Positions 1 to 9,840 are shown, counted from the first letter of the stretch. The stretch is 64,000 nucleotides of DNA from Lysobacterales bacterium (GCA_021324945.1 JAJPID010000063.1:41653-105652); one strand, 5' to 3'. Program-made: numbers and translations. The notes: generated by a model not told the origin, from the sequence alone.

Positions 1-1
1 T

Positions 2-3000
2 TTGTTGTCGGAACTGGCGCGTGACCGTTCGCTCTCCCTATACGACACGATCATCCTGGACGAAGCGCACGAACGCAGTCTCAACATCGACTTCCTGCTG
101 GGTTATCTGAAAACGCTGCTGCGCAAGCGGCATGATTTGAAATTGATCGTCACCTCCGCGACGCTGGATACCGCGCGCTTCGCCGCGCATTTCGGCAATG
201 CGCCGGTGATCGAGGTGGAAGGACGCGCGTTTCCGGTCGAGGTGCGCTGGCGCGTGCCGGAACGAGACGAAACGATTTCCGACCAGATCATCGCCGCGCT
301 GGATGACATCACGCACGAAGACCCGCGCGGCGATGTGCTGGTGTTCCTGCCGGGCGAGCGCGAAATCCGGGACGCGCATCTGGCGCTGAACCGCCGCAAC
401 TACCGTCACACTGAGGTGTTGCCGTTGTATGCGCGGCTTTCTGCCACCGAGCAGGATCGCGTATTCAAACCCGGCCCCGCGCGACGCATCGTGCTGGCGA
501 CCAATATCGCCGAGACTTCGCTGACCGTGCCGCGCATCCGCTACGTGATCGACAGCGGCACCGCGCGCATCAAGCGTTACTCGCAGCGCAGCCAGATCGA
601 GCGATTGAATATCGAAGCGATCTCGCAGGCGGCGGCCAATCAGCGCGCCGGCCGCTGCGGGCGTGTGGGACCCGGCGTGTGCGTGCGCTTGTACGACGAA
701 GCCGATTACACCACGCGTCCGCGCTACACCGATCCGGAGATCAAGCGCTCGTCGCTGGCGAACGTGATCCTGTCGATGCTGTCGCTGGGCTTGGGCGAAG
801 TCGAAAGGTTTCCGTTCCTCGATCCGCCCGAGCCGCGCGCCATCGCAGATGGCTGGCGCAAGCTCACCGAAATCGGCGCGATCGATACACAGCGCAGGCT
901 GACGCGCATCGGCCGCGAGCTGGCGCGGATGCCGATCGACGCGCAACTGGCGCGCATGCTGGTCGAGGCGCAGCGGCTGCATGTTTTCAACGAGGTGTTG
1001 CCGATCGTCGCTTTCCTCGGCATCCAGGACCCTCGCGAACGTCCGGCAGACAAACGCGACGCGGCCGATGCCGCGCACCGTGAATTCGCCGATCCGAAAT
1101 CCGATTTCATCGGAATTTTGAATCTCTGGAATGCCTATCGCGCCGCGCACGAAGAATTGACCCAATCGAAATTGCGCGACTGGTGCGAGAAGCATTGCCT
1201 CTCATTCCTGCGCATGCGTGAGTGGCGGGAGTTGCACAGGCAGTTGTTGTTGATGGATCCGGGGATTGCGGACGAGCAGCGGGGGCGCTCCGCACGAACC
1301 GATTCGGCGAGTTCCGGCGTCCAACGAAAGGGCCTCGCAGATGCACTTCCTCCATTCACCCCCCACTTGTATGAAACCATCCACCTGTCTCTTCTCGCCG
1401 GCCTTCCCACCCAGGTCGCGCGCAAGGACGAACGCGGCGATTACCGTGGCACGCGCGAGCGCAGGTTCCGCCTCTTTCCCGGTTCCGCGCTGAGCAAATC
1501 CGCGCCGCAATGGGTGCTGGCGGCGCAGATTCTGGATCTGGGCGGCCGTGTGTACGCGATGCACTGCGCGCGCATCGAGCCGCGCTGGATCGAGCGGCAA
1601 GCCGCGCATCTGGTTCGCAAGACCTGGCGCGAGCCGCACTGGTCGCGTGCGCGCGGTGCCGTGATCGCGCACGAGCAGGTGACGCTGTTCGGATTGACCT
1701 TGATCGAACGCCGTACCGTCATCTTCGCCAAACAGGATCTACCGCTCGCACATTCAATTTTTTTGCGCGAGGCATTGGCGCGCTGCGAACTGGATGCGCG
1801 CGCGGATTTCGTGCGCGCCAATGCGCGCGTGCTGCGGCAGGCGCGCGAGATCGAGTCGCAGCAGCGCCGCGCGGACTTGCTGAAATCCGACGAAGAGCTC
1901 GCGCAGTTCTTCGCCGGAAAATTGCCGCAGGAGACCACAACCGCCGCCGCGCTGGACGCTTGGTACCGCCACGCCCCGCCCGCGCAGCGTGCGGCCTTGC
2001 GCTGGTCGCTGGATGACGTGATGAACGGCGACGCGCGCGGGGACGCTTCCGCATTTCCGCCGTTGCTTGAATTCGCGGGACAACGTTTGCGGCTGGAGTA
2101 TCGCTTCACCCCCGGGGAGCCCGCCGATGGCGTGACGCTGCACGTGCCGCTTGCGTTGTTGAACGCGATTCCCACGGCGCGTTGCGAATGGTTGGTGCCA
2201 GGCATGTTGGCGGAAAAAGTCGCGACGCTGATTCGCGGCCTGCCGAAGAACCTGCGGCGCAATTACGTGCCGGCACCGGATTTCGCGCGCGCTTTTGTCG
2301 AGGCGGAAGAGCCGCGCGACGAACCGCTCGCGCAGGCACTCGCATCGTTTCTCACCCGCGCCACCGGCGTGGCTGTCGCCGCCTCCGATTTCGCCGCGAT
2401 CGAGTTGCCGCCGTATTTGGAGATGCGTTTCGTGTTGCACGACGAGCGCGGCAAGGCGCTGGCCGAAGACCGCGATCTGCGAGCCTTGCGCGAACATTGG
2501 CGGCAGCACGCGCGCGAGGCCTTCGCGCAGAGGACCGACGTCGAACTGGCGCGCGAAGACGTGCAGGAATGGGATTTCGACAACATCCCGCGCAGCGTGC
2601 GCTCGCAGGGAGGGCTGACCGCTTATCCCGCGTTGGTCGATCTGGGCACGGCGGTGGCGCTGCGCGTGTTCGAGCACGCGGATGATGCGGATGCCGCGCA
2701 CCCGCGTGGAGTCGAGCGGTTATTGCGGCTGTCGCTGGCGCAAGAATTCAAGCGCGCGCGCCGACAGTTGCCGATCCACAGCACGGTCGCGTTGCAATAT
2801 GCGCCGCTGGACAGCATCGATGCGTTGCGTGCCGATCTCGTCGAAGGGGGCTTTGCCGACCTGCGCGCACACAGCGATCTGGACGTGCGTGATCGTGACG
2901 CGTTTGAACATTTGCGCGAGAGACTCGCACGCGAATTGTTTGCCGCAGCGGTGGAACGGCTGAAACTTGCAGAACCGATCATCGCCGCGCAGGCGGAGCT

Positions 3001-3394
3001 GCGCCCCGTGTTGGAGCCGCCGCTGATCGGGTTCGCGCGCGCGAGTTACGACGACCTGCATGAGCAATTGGAGTTTCTGTTGCAGCCGCATTTCCTGTGC
3101 GAACTGCCGCGCGAACGGCTGCAACACCTGCCGCGCTACCTGCGCGCGATGAGATTGCGCGCGGAGAAACTGCGCGGCGATCCGGCACGCGACCAAGCAC
3201 GCATGTTGCAGGTGCTGCCCTACTGGCGCGAGTGGCTGAACGCCCGCGTGGAAGGCGCATCAGGCGAGCAGCTGGATCGTCTGCGCTGGCTGATCGAGGA
3301 ATGGCGCGTCTCGCTGTTTGCGCAGGAGCTTGGCACGGCGGAAGCGGTGTCGCCGAAGCGGCTGGCTGGGGCGTTGAAGGCCGTTGTGGGTTGA
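2..3394 (+). CDS. hrpA: ATP-dependent RNA helicase HrpA (5' end outside window)
   Basis: DEAH-box RNA helicase, the bacterial HrpA type linked to mRNA processing and ribosome rescue. The visible 1130 residues open just before the Walker B/DEAH motif (IILDEAHERS, about residues 17-26). They continue through motif III (TSAT, near 51) and motif VI (NQRAGRCGRVG, near 213), then the helicase-associated, OB-fold and long HrpA-specific C-terminal regions. About 160-170 N-terminal residues with Walker A lie left of the window, so the first codon here is not a start. A Ser/Arg-rich insertion of about 30 residues near 420-450 (around DPGIADEQRGRSARTDSASS) is longer than in E. coli HrpA. The last codons (VVG-stop) already belong to the 7-bp word-repeat element that follows. 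Confidence 0.95.
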   Translation: MLSELARDRSLSLYDTIILDEAHERSLNIDFLLGYLKTLLRKRHDLKLIVTSATLDTARFAAHFGNAPVIEVEGRAFPVEVRWRVPERDETISDQIIAALDDITHEDPRGDVLVFLPGEREIRDAHLALNRRNYRHTEVLPLYARLSATEQDRVFKPGPARRIVLATNIAETSLTVPRIRYVIDSGTARIKRYSQRSQIERLNIEAISQAAANQRAGRCGRVGPGVCVRLYDEADYTTRPRYTDPEIKRSSLANVILSMLSLGLGEVERFPFLDPPEPRAIADGWRKLTEIGAIDTQRRLTRIGRELARMPIDAQLARMLVEAQRLHVFNEVLPIVAFLGIQDPRERPADKRDAADAAHREFADPKSDFIGILNLWNAYRAAHEELTQSKLRDWCEKHCLSFLRMREWRELHRQLLLMDPGIADEQRGRSARTDSASSGVQRKGLADALPPFTPHLYETIHLSLLAGLPTQVARKDERGDYRGTRERRFRLFPGSALSKSAPQWVLAAQILDLGGRVYAMHCARIEPRWIERQAAHLVRKTWREPHWSRARGAVIAHEQVTLFGLTLIERRTVIFAKQDLPLAHSIFLREALARCELDARADFVRANARVLRQAREIESQQRRADLLKSDEELAQFFAGKLPQETTTAAALDAWYRHAPPAQRAALRWSLDDVMNGDARGDASAFPPLLEFAGQRLRLEYRFTPGEPADGVTLHVPLALLNAIPTARCEWLVPGMLAEKVATLIRGLPKNLRRNYVPAPDFARAFVEAEEPRDEPLAQALASFLTRATGVAVAASDFAAIELPPYLEMRFVLHDERGKALAEDRDLRALREHWRQHAREAFAQRTDVELAREDVQEWDFDNIPRSVRSQGGLTAYPALVDLGTAVALRVFEHADDADAAHPRGVERLLRLSLAQEFKRARRQLPIHSTVALQYAPLDSIDALRADLVEGGFADLRAHSDLDVRDRDAFEHLRERLARELFAAAVERLKLAEPIIAAQAELRPVLEPPLIGFARASYDDLHEQLEFLLQPHFLCELPRERLQHLPRYLRAMRLRAEKLRGDPARDQARMLQVLPYWREWLNARVEGASGEQLDRLRWLIEEWRVSLFAQELGTAEAVSPKRLAGALKAVVG

Positions 3395-3449
3395 GGGTGA
3401 TGGGTTGGCGGTTATGGGTCAAAAGGCTCGCAACCCACGACCCGCAACC
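3395..3449. repeat. Heptamer word-repeat palindrome (copy a)
   Basis: The left arm reads as 7-bp words GTTGTGG, GTTGAGG, GTGATGG, GTTGGCG, GTTATGG, the first two lying in the end of hrpA. The right arm (3427-3449), read on the minus strand, gives GTTGCGG, GTCGTGG, GTTGCGA. The arms pair imperfectly around a short A-rich loop. The element fills the gap between convergent hrpA and the next gene and could act as a bidirectional terminator, but it has no clean T tract. Confidence 0.6.
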
Positions 3450-3452
3450 GTT

Positions 3453-3914
3453 CTATTTCACCCGCTCGACCCGCACGCTGTCGTTGCAGCCTTGCACGTA
3501 CATCAGCCAACTGCCAAGGATCATCGGCTTGATGGTGACTTTCGGGTTGGTGATCGTAGGACAGGAATAGGCGCCCGATTCGGCCTGCCTCCACACCTGA
3601 CCGTTGTTCAAGGTGAACTGCGTGCTGCCGCTCCAGCCGGAGAAGGTGCCGACGAGGTGCGTCTCGAATTCCTTGCGCTCGTTGTCGGCATAGAACACCG
3701 GCTTGCCGCTGGAATTGACCAGGCGCGTCTGCTGGTGCGCCTGCAGCCAGCCATCCAGATACCTGAGCTCGTCGGGCGTGAGCTTGTCCAAGCCCGCCGC
3801 TTTGAAGTCCGCCGCGGACATGCGCTCTTCCAGTGACGAGAACTGCTGCGCGAACGCCGGCAGCGCCGACAGCAGCAGGCAGAGGACGGTCGGCACAACG
3901 ATTCGGATACGCAT
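3453..3914 (-). CDS. Small conserved exported protein of unknown function
   Basis: 153 residues with a clear Sec signal peptide: MRIR, then a hydrophobic core (about residues 5-20) and a probable cleavage site after AFA-Q. The mature part is soluble, with SSLEERMSAADFKAAGLDKL near the N-terminus and a C-terminal half rich in Gly, Ser and Trp containing two Cys (PTITN region and QGC). I recognise no enzyme motif. I recall similar hypothetical proteins beside relA in Xanthomonadales, but this was not searched. It is transcribed divergently from relA, so the roughly 120 bp between the two starts should hold both promoters. Periplasmic location is inferred from the signal peptide. Confidence 0.7.
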   Translation of the reverse strand: MRIRIVVPTVLCLLLSALPAFAQQFSSLEERMSAADFKAAGLDKLTPDELRYLDGWLQAHQQTRLVNSSGKPVFYADNERKEFETHLVGTFSGWSGSTQFTLNNGQVWRQAESGAYSCPTITNPKVTIKPMILGSWLMYVQGCNDSVRVERVK

Positions 3915-4033
3915 GGGGAGCGATCATACCAGCGGGATGCGCGGCTTTCACGCAACTCGAGTGCCGCGTCGCGAGGGGTACACTGGCTGCCTTTCAGCAG
4001 TCTTTCTGCGGCCTTTCATGGAGTGCGCAAAAA

Positions 4034-6109
4034 GTGATCGATGCAGGCGCAATCGCTCTCGCCGCGCCAAACCTGGCGCACGAGTTACCCGAAGCCGATC
4101 GCGCGTCCGCGGCCGCAGTCTGTTCGCTGCTGGAGAGTCTCGGTTGCGATGAGGACGCGCGCGCGGCCGCGTGGTGGTATGCCATCGCGCGCGCGCGTCC
4201 ACAGGTGTGGGCGGAGCATTCGTCAGGCGTTTCCGAAGACGTGCGGCGGTTGGTCGAGGGCCAGATGCAGGCTGAAACGGTGTGGACGCTCCACTCCCAA
4301 GGCGCACAGCGCAGCGCTGAAGGTCTGCGCCGTCTGCTGCTGGCAATCATCCGCGACCTGCGCGTGGTCTATCTGCTGCTGGCGCGCCAGCTTACGCTGC
4401 TGCGCGCCGCGTCGCAGATGGATGAGGGCGAACGCCGCGCGCTGGCCGAACTCACCGCCGACATCCACGCGCCGCTCGCCAACCGCCTCGGCATCTGGCA
4501 ACTGAAGTGGGAACTGGAAGACCTCGCCTTCCGCTACCTACAACCGGAGACCTACAAACGCATCGCGGCGCTGCTGGACGAGCGACGCGCGACGCGCGAG
4601 GCCTACATCGCGCAATGCATGACGGCATTGCGCGAGGCCCTGCAACGCGAAGGCATCGATGCGGATGTCGCCGGCCGGCCGAAACACATCTATTCGATCT
4701 GGCGCAAGATGCAGCGCAAGGGCGTGGAGTTCGGCGAGCTCTACGATATCCGCGCACTACGCGTGCTTGTCGGCAGCGTGGCCGAATGCTACGCCGCGCT
4801 CGGCGTGACGCACGCGCTGTGGCCCAACGTGCCGCACGAATTCGACGACTACATCGCGCGGCCCAAGGGCAACGACTACCGTTCGCTGCACACGGCGGTG
4901 ATCGGCCCGGAGGGCAAGACGCTGGAAGTGCAGATCCGCACGCGCGAGATGCACCGGGCCGCGGAACTGGGCGTGGCCGCGCACTGGCGTTACAAGGAAG
5001 GCGGCGGTCCGGACACGGCGTATCAGCAACGCGTCGCCTGGATGCGCCGTCTGCTGGAAACGCGCGACGAAGACAGTGACGACGGCACCGGCCTGCTTGC
5101 GGGGTTTCGTTCTGAACTGACCGAGGATCGCGTCTATCTGCTGACGCCCAAGGGCGAGGTGTTCGATCTGGTCGCGGGCGCGACGGTGCTGGATTTCGCC
5201 TATCACGTGCACACGATGGTCGGCCACCGCTGCCGCGGCGCCAAGGTCAACGGCCGCATCGTGCCGTTGACGCACCAACCCGTGAGCGGCGACCGCGTGG
5301 AAATCCTCACCGGCAAGCAGCCCGAACCGCGCCGCGACTGGCTGATTCCGCAGCAGGGCTTCCTGCGCACGGCCAGCGCGCGCGGCAAGGTACGCGCCTG
5401 GTTCCGCCGCGTGGATGCGGAGGCCAATCTCGCCGCGGGCCGGCAGATTCTCGAGCGCGAACTGAAACGCCTGGCTTTGCACGAACGCAATGCCGAACGC
5501 GTGCATTCGAAACTCGGCTACAAATCGCAGGACGAATTGCTGACCGCACTGGCGCTGGGCGAACTTGGCGGCGCGCAATTGGCGCGCGCGCTGGGCGAAA
5601 CCGAAGTGCCGGTACAGTCCTCGCCGCGGCCACAGCGCGTGGAAACTCGCAAGCCGGGCGCATTGACCATCGAGGGCGTCGGCAATCTGCTCACCGTGCT
5701 GGCGCGCTGCTGTCAGCCGTTGCCGGGCGATGCGGTGGCGGGCTTCATCACGCGCGGGCGCGGCGTCACTGTGCATCGTGTCGATTGCGCTTCGCTCGCA
5801 CGCCTCCGCGCGCGCGCGCCCGAGCGCGTAATCGAAGTGCACTGGGGCGAAACCGGCGAGCGCGCCTACGAGGTGGAGATTTCCGTCAGCGGTTACGACC
5901 GCAAGCATCTGCACCGCGACGTCACCTCGGCGATCGCCAACGCCGGCGCGCAGATTGTTTCGTCGAGCAGCCGCGCCGATCCGCTGCGCGGCGAGATGCG
6001 CATGCGTTTCGCGTTGCGTATGCGCGATTTCGGCGAGCTGTCCGCGCTGCTGGCGAAACTGTCCGGGCTGCCGAACGTGATCGACGCACATCGGCTTGCC
6101 GCACGCTGA
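4034..6109 (+). CDS. relA: GTP pyrophosphokinase RelA ((p)ppGpp synthetase)
   Basis: Ribosome-associated (p)ppGpp synthetase of the stringent response. From the GTG at 4034 it is 691 residues; GGAG lies 10 bp upstream. Longer in-frame starts exist back to 3833 but would overlap the divergent exported-protein gene. Order of domains: degenerate HD-hydrolase-like region lacking the His-Asp pair; synthetase (GRPKHIYSIWRKMQRK, EFDDYIARPKGNDYRSLHTA); TGS (VYLLTPKGEVFDL); zinc-finger/CC region (ARCCQPLPGDAVAGFI); ACT-like C-terminus (VEISVSGYDRKHLHRD). The lost HD pair fits a RelA-type synthetase without hydrolase activity; a SpoT should be encoded elsewhere. E. coli RelA is 744 residues; the difference is at the N-terminus. 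Confidence 0.93.
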   Translation: MIDAGAIALAAPNLAHELPEADRASAAAVCSLLESLGCDEDARAAAWWYAIARARPQVWAEHSSGVSEDVRRLVEGQMQAETVWTLHSQGAQRSAEGLRRLLLAIIRDLRVVYLLLARQLTLLRAASQMDEGERRALAELTADIHAPLANRLGIWQLKWELEDLAFRYLQPETYKRIAALLDERRATREAYIAQCMTALREALQREGIDADVAGRPKHIYSIWRKMQRKGVEFGELYDIRALRVLVGSVAECYAALGVTHALWPNVPHEFDDYIARPKGNDYRSLHTAVIGPEGKTLEVQIRTREMHRAAELGVAAHWRYKEGGGPDTAYQQRVAWMRRLLETRDEDSDDGTGLLAGFRSELTEDRVYLLTPKGEVFDLVAGATVLDFAYHVHTMVGHRCRGAKVNGRIVPLTHQPVSGDRVEILTGKQPEPRRDWLIPQQGFLRTASARGKVRAWFRRVDAEANLAAGRQILERELKRLALHERNAERVHSKLGYKSQDELLTALALGELGGAQLARALGETEVPVQSSPRPQRVETRKPGALTIEGVGNLLTVLARCCQPLPGDAVAGFITRGRGVTVHRVDCASLARLRARAPERVIEVHWGETGERAYEVEISVSGYDRKHLHRDVTSAIANAGAQIVSSSSRADPLRGEMRMRFALRMRDFGELSALLAKLSGLPNVIDAHRLAAR

Positions 6110-6185
6110 ACGTACGCAGTGTGTGCGGCGAGGCTGTGCGCCGCGGTGCTAAGCTTGTCGCGGCTTCCCATGTCGCAGAAATTCC

Positions 6186-7862
6186 ATGTCCGGACGCCGC
6201 GAATCTCCCATCGATCCGCGCTCGCGCACCGAACCGGTGCTGGGCGATCTGGATCGCCTCAACGAATCGCCGCGCATCGACGACGAATTGCCGCCGTTCA
6301 CGCTGGAACCGCGACGGCGCGGTGCGCAACTGGACGAACCTCCGCCGCACCGTTCGGCGTGGCCGTGGGTGGCGATCGTGCTGGCGTTGATCATGCTGGG
6401 CGGCGGCGCTTGGGTGTGGACGCACCAGAACGCCTTGCGCGAAGACCTGCCGCGCACGCAATTGAACGCGGTGCTGGCGCGCGCGGACGCGGCGCTCGCA
6501 GCGGGCAAATTGTCCGGCTCGCCCGACAGCGCGCGCGATCAATACGAGGCCGCGTTGGCGCTTGATCCCGACAGCGAACACGCGATCGCGGGCTTGCGCA
6601 ACGTCGGCAACGCGGAACTGAAACGCGCCCAGGACGACATTCGCGCCAACAAGCTCGACGACGCGCGCGCCGCTCTGGAAGAAGCGCGCGGCCTGCTTGG
6701 CGGCGGCGCCGAGGTCGCGCAGACCGAAAGCGAGTTGAACAAGGCCGCGAACAGGGGCAGTAGCGCCGATGATCTGATCGACCGCGCCAACGCGGCGCTG
6801 GCCGCCGGCAATCTCGATGGCAAGGACGGTGCGGCGGAGCTGTTCCATCGCGTGCTGGTTTCCGACCCCGACGACGCGGTCGCACGGCACGGCATGGATC
6901 AGGTCGGCGCGGCGCTTGGCGTGCGCGTGCAGGATCAATTGAAGCAGGGTGATCGCGTCGACGCGCAGCGCACGCTCGACAAGCTCGCATCGTTGCTGCC
7001 CACTTACGCGGGTCTGCCCGACTTGCGTGCGGCGGTGGCGCAGGCCGATCAGGACGCCAAGGCGCAACTCGAGCGACATCTGACGCAAGGCGAGGCCGAT
7101 CTGCACGCGGGCAAATTCACTGGTGCGGGCGACGACAACGCGCTGGCGCAATTCCAGGCGGTGCTGGCGCAGGATCCCGACAACACGCAGGCGCTTGCGG
7201 GCCTGGGCCAGGTCGCCGAAGCACTGGTCGTGCAGGCCAACGCCGCGCTGGATGCGCAGCATCCGGACGATGCGGCCAAATTGCTGGATGTCGCCGTCAA
7301 GCTCGCGCCGAAATCGGCCGATCTCGCCGCCGCGCGTTCGCGCCTGCGTGCGTTTGCTTCCGCACCGCCGGCGAACGCTGACGATACGCCGAGCACGCCG
7401 ATGGCGCCCGCCCTGACGCCCGCGCAGTCGGCGAAAGTCGCGCGGTTGGTGCAGCAGGGTGACGTCGCGGCGCATCGCGGCGAGCTGATGCTGCCGCCGG
7501 GCGACAGCGCCTACGATCTGTATCGCGCCGCACTCGCCATCGACGGCAACAACGCCGCCGCGCAATCGGGTTTGCAGGCGTTGCCGCAGATCGCACGCAA
7601 CCTGTTCGCACGCACGCTGCAGAATGGCCGACTCGATCGCGCTGGCGATCTGCTGGCGACGCTGCAACATCTCAGTCCAGGCGATGCAGCGCTGCCGGCG
7701 ATGCAGCGCAACCTCGGTGGCGCGTGGCTGGATCGCGCGCGTCGGCTGGCGGATCAGGGACGCTACGACGATGCGCGCCGCGCGCTGGATGAAGCGCGTC
7801 GGCTGATGCCGGAGGACCCGCGCATTCCCGAGGTCGACAACCGCATCGGTTATGGGAATTAG
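6186..7862 (+). CDS. Single-pass membrane protein with four TPR-like modules
   Basis: 558 residues. A Pro/Arg-rich cytoplasmic N-terminus (about 1-55) is followed by one TM segment (VAIVLALIMLGGGAWVW, about 60-77) and a long Ala/Asp-rich extracytoplasmic part. The latter repeats a module of about 110-120 residues roughly four times. Each module begins like ADAALAAGKLSGSPDSARDQ and carries an 'ALALDPD..A..GL' TPR helix pair; two copies of the variant are LIDRANAALAAGNLDG and LTQGEADLHAGKFTG. No catalytic motif is seen. It follows relA by 76 bp on the same strand. A scaffold role in the envelope is an inference from TPR architecture. The last codons (GYGN-stop) overlap a word-repeat palindrome. 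Confidence 0.75.
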   Translation: MSGRRESPIDPRSRTEPVLGDLDRLNESPRIDDELPPFTLEPRRRGAQLDEPPPHRSAWPWVAIVLALIMLGGGAWVWTHQNALREDLPRTQLNAVLARADAALAAGKLSGSPDSARDQYEAALALDPDSEHAIAGLRNVGNAELKRAQDDIRANKLDDARAALEEARGLLGGGAEVAQTESELNKAANRGSSADDLIDRANAALAAGNLDGKDGAAELFHRVLVSDPDDAVARHGMDQVGAALGVRVQDQLKQGDRVDAQRTLDKLASLLPTYAGLPDLRAAVAQADQDAKAQLERHLTQGEADLHAGKFTGAGDDNALAQFQAVLAQDPDNTQALAGLGQVAEALVVQANAALDAQHPDDAAKLLDVAVKLAPKSADLAAARSRLRAFASAPPANADDTPSTPMAPALTPAQSAKVARLVQQGDVAAHRGELMLPPGDSAYDLYRAALAIDGNNAAAQSGLQALPQIARNLFARTLQNGRLDRAGDLLATLQHLSPGDAALPAMQRNLGGAWLDRARRLADQGRYDDARRALDEARRLMPEDPRIPEVDNRIGYGN

Positions 7863-7979
7863 GTCGCAGGTTGTGGGCTGTGTGTTCGGCGCTGTGGACT
7901 GAAGGATTGCATGCGGCGATTCTTCAACTGCGACAAGCGCAATCCATAACTTATAACCAGTACCCGCAATCTGGAACCC
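7849..7979. repeat. Heptamer word-repeat palindrome (copy b)
   Basis: The left arm (7849-7882) parses as GTTATGG, GAATTAG, GTCGCAG, GTTGTGG, GCTGTGT. The right arm (7938-7979), read on the minus strand, gives GTTCCAG, ATTGCGG, GTACTGG, TTATAAG, TTATGGA. The arms are related by word pattern rather than exact pairing. The left arm contains the stop codon of the TPR gene and the right arm touches the ATG of the next gene. Confidence 0.55.
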
Positions 7980-8831
7980 ATGTCCCCAAACCCGCTTTCG
8001 GTGCTGGTCTTCGGCGCCAGCAGCCAGGTCGGCCATTGCCTGTTGCCGCTGTTGGCCGCGCAGGGCGCATGCGTGACCGCGGTGTCGCGCTCGCCGCAAC
8101 CTGCGAGCGATGGCGTGCACTGGTTGCGCGGCAGCTTGCCCGATCACGTGCAGGGCAACTTCGATCACATCGAAGCGATCGCATGCTTTGCGCCGATGGA
8201 TGCGCTCGCAGCTTGGCTCGTGCGTACGCCGTTGCCATCGTTGAAATGCGTCGTCGCAACCAGTTCGATGAGCGCAGAGAGCAAGCGCGAATCGCCGGTG
8301 CCGCTCGAGCGCGAGGTGGCGCAGCGGCTGCGCGCGGGCGAGTCCGCGGTGGCGCGCGCGTGCGAAGCACCTGGCGTCGCCTGGACGATTCTGCGGCCGA
8401 CCTTGATCTACGGCGTCGGGCGCGACCGCAGCCTTACGCCGCTGGCGCAACGCGCGATGCACACGCGTGTATTCGTGTTGCCGTCCGGGCGCGGGCTGCG
8501 GCAGCCGGTGCACGCGGAGGATCTGGCGATTGCGGTGCTGGCCGCTTTGCGCACGCCGCAGGCGGCGGGAAGGATCATCGCCATCGGTGGGGGCGAACGT
8601 TTGCGCGCATCGGAAATGTTCGCGCGCGTGCGCGCGAGTTTGTCGGTTCACACGCTGCCGCTGCCGTTGCCACACTTCGCCGCGCGCGCCGCGATGCACG
8701 TGCTGCCGTCATTGCGCGGCCCGCTGTCGCGGCTGAATGTCGATCTGATCGCCGACAATGCCGAGCTGGAAAGTCTCCTGGACGTGCATCCGCGCGGTTT
8801 CGCGCCGGATGCAAACGCGTGGCAGCCATGA
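7980..8831 (+). CDS. NAD(P)-binding epimerase/dehydrogenase-like protein
   Basis: 283 residues with a Rossmann fold. The nucleotide-binding turn is GASSQVG near residues 12-18 after a hydrophobic first strand (LSVLVFGASS). The 'ATSSMSAESKRESPVPLE' stretch occupies the position of the substrate Ser loop, and WTILRPTLIYGVGRDRSL resembles the RPxxVYG motif of extended SDRs, with Ile-Tyr-Gly retained. The canonical YxxxK pair is not obvious, so this may be an atypical or non-catalytic SDR. The following glycosyltransferase starts 19 bp downstream, suggesting an envelope-sugar pairing. The substrate is unknown. Confidence 0.75.
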   Translation: MSPNPLSVLVFGASSQVGHCLLPLLAAQGACVTAVSRSPQPASDGVHWLRGSLPDHVQGNFDHIEAIACFAPMDALAAWLVRTPLPSLKCVVATSSMSAESKRESPVPLEREVAQRLRAGESAVARACEAPGVAWTILRPTLIYGVGRDRSLTPLAQRAMHTRVFVLPSGRGLRQPVHAEDLAIAVLAALRTPQAAGRIIAIGGGERLRASEMFARVRASLSVHTLPLPLPHFAARAAMHVLPSLRGPLSRLNVDLIADNAELESLLDVHPRGFAPDANAWQP

Positions 8832-8850
8832 CACTTGCACTTTGCAAGCG

Positions 8851-9840
8851 ATGAATTCGGACTTTGCCTCGACGTCTATCGTGCTCTGCACCTTCAACGG
8901 CGCCCATTTTTTGCGCGCGTTATGGGACAGCCTGCTGGCGCAATCGCGACTGCCGGACGAGATCTGCGTACGCGACGACGTTTCCATCGACGACACCTGG
9001 CCGCTGTTGAACGAACTGGCGCAGGCGGCGCGCGCGCGGGGCATCGCCGTTTCGCTCGCGCGCAACGAACGCAACAGCGGCGTGGTCGCCAATTTCGAGG
9101 CGGCGTTGCAGAACGCGCGCGGCGACGTGATCCATCTTTGCGACCAGGACGACGTGTGGCACCCGCGCAAGCTGGAAACGATGCACGCGCAATTTGCACG
9201 GCGTCCGCGATTGCTCCTGTTGCACGGCGACGCCCGGCTGATCGACGAGAACGGTGTCGCACTGCGCAGCACGTTGTTTCAGGCGCTGGAGCTCACGCGC
9301 GGCGAATTGCGGCGCGTGCATACCGGCCGCGCCTTCGATGCGCTGCTGCGGCGCAATCTCGCCACCGGCGCCACGCTGGCGTTCCGCCGGGCATTGTTGA
9401 AGGACGCATTGCCTATGCCGCGCGAATGGGTGCACGACGAATGGCTGGCAATGCTCGCAGCCGTGCGCGGCGAAGTCGATTGCATCGAGGCGCCGCTGAT
9501 CGATTACCGTCAGCACGCAGGCAACCAGATCGGCGTGCAATCGCGCGACTTCGCGATGAAAATTGCGCGCGCGGCCGAACCGCGGCGCGCGTATCTGCTC
9601 GGCCTGATCGACCGCATGCAGGTGCTTTTGCAGCGTCTGCGCGCGCTGCGGCCGCCTGTCGACGGGGCGAGACTCCGCGCGGTGGAAAGCAAGCTCGCGC
9701 ACCTGCAACGGCGCGCGGCGATGCCGGATTGCCATCCGTGCCGGCTGCCGGCGATCCTGCGCGAGGCGGTGTCGGGCGGCTATTGGCGTTACGCAAGGGG
9801 TTGCTATGCGTTGGCCTATGACCTCTTCGGAAGGGGTTGA
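8851..9840 (+). CDS. Family 2 glycosyltransferase
   Basis: 329 residues from the ATG at 8851. The GT-A fold begins at once with STSIVLCTFNGAHFLRALWD, then DEICVRDDVSIDDTW (first Asp-containing loop) and VIHLCDQDDVWHPRKLE, the D-Q-D-D motif typical of rhamnosyl- and related transferases of O-antigen or exopolysaccharide assembly. W-hDEW (REWVHDEWLAM) follows near residue 190 and could hold the catalytic base. No TM segment is seen, so it should be cytosolic or peripheral. An in-frame upstream ATG (8758) would overlap the previous gene by 74 bp and is less likely. The sugar donor is not predictable. Confidence 0.85.
   Translation: MNSDFASTSIVLCTFNGAHFLRALWDSLLAQSRLPDEICVRDDVSIDDTWPLLNELAQAARARGIAVSLARNERNSGVVANFEAALQNARGDVIHLCDQDDVWHPRKLETMHAQFARRPRLLLLHGDARLIDENGVALRSTLFQALELTRGELRRVHTGRAFDALLRRNLATGATLAFRRALLKDALPMPREWVHDEWLAMLAAVRGEVDCIEAPLIDYRQHAGNQIGVQSRDFAMKIARAAEPRRAYLLGLIDRMQVLLQRLRALRPPVDGARLRAVESKLAHLQRRAAMPDCHPCRLPAILREAVSGGYWRYARGCYALAYDLFGRG

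Noticed and set aside
5922..8699. A 925-codon open frame on the minus strand opposite relA, the TPR gene and the SDR gene.
   Set aside because: It is antisense to three well-supported genes, is extremely Arg/Gln-rich and has no motif; long antisense frames are usual at this GC content.
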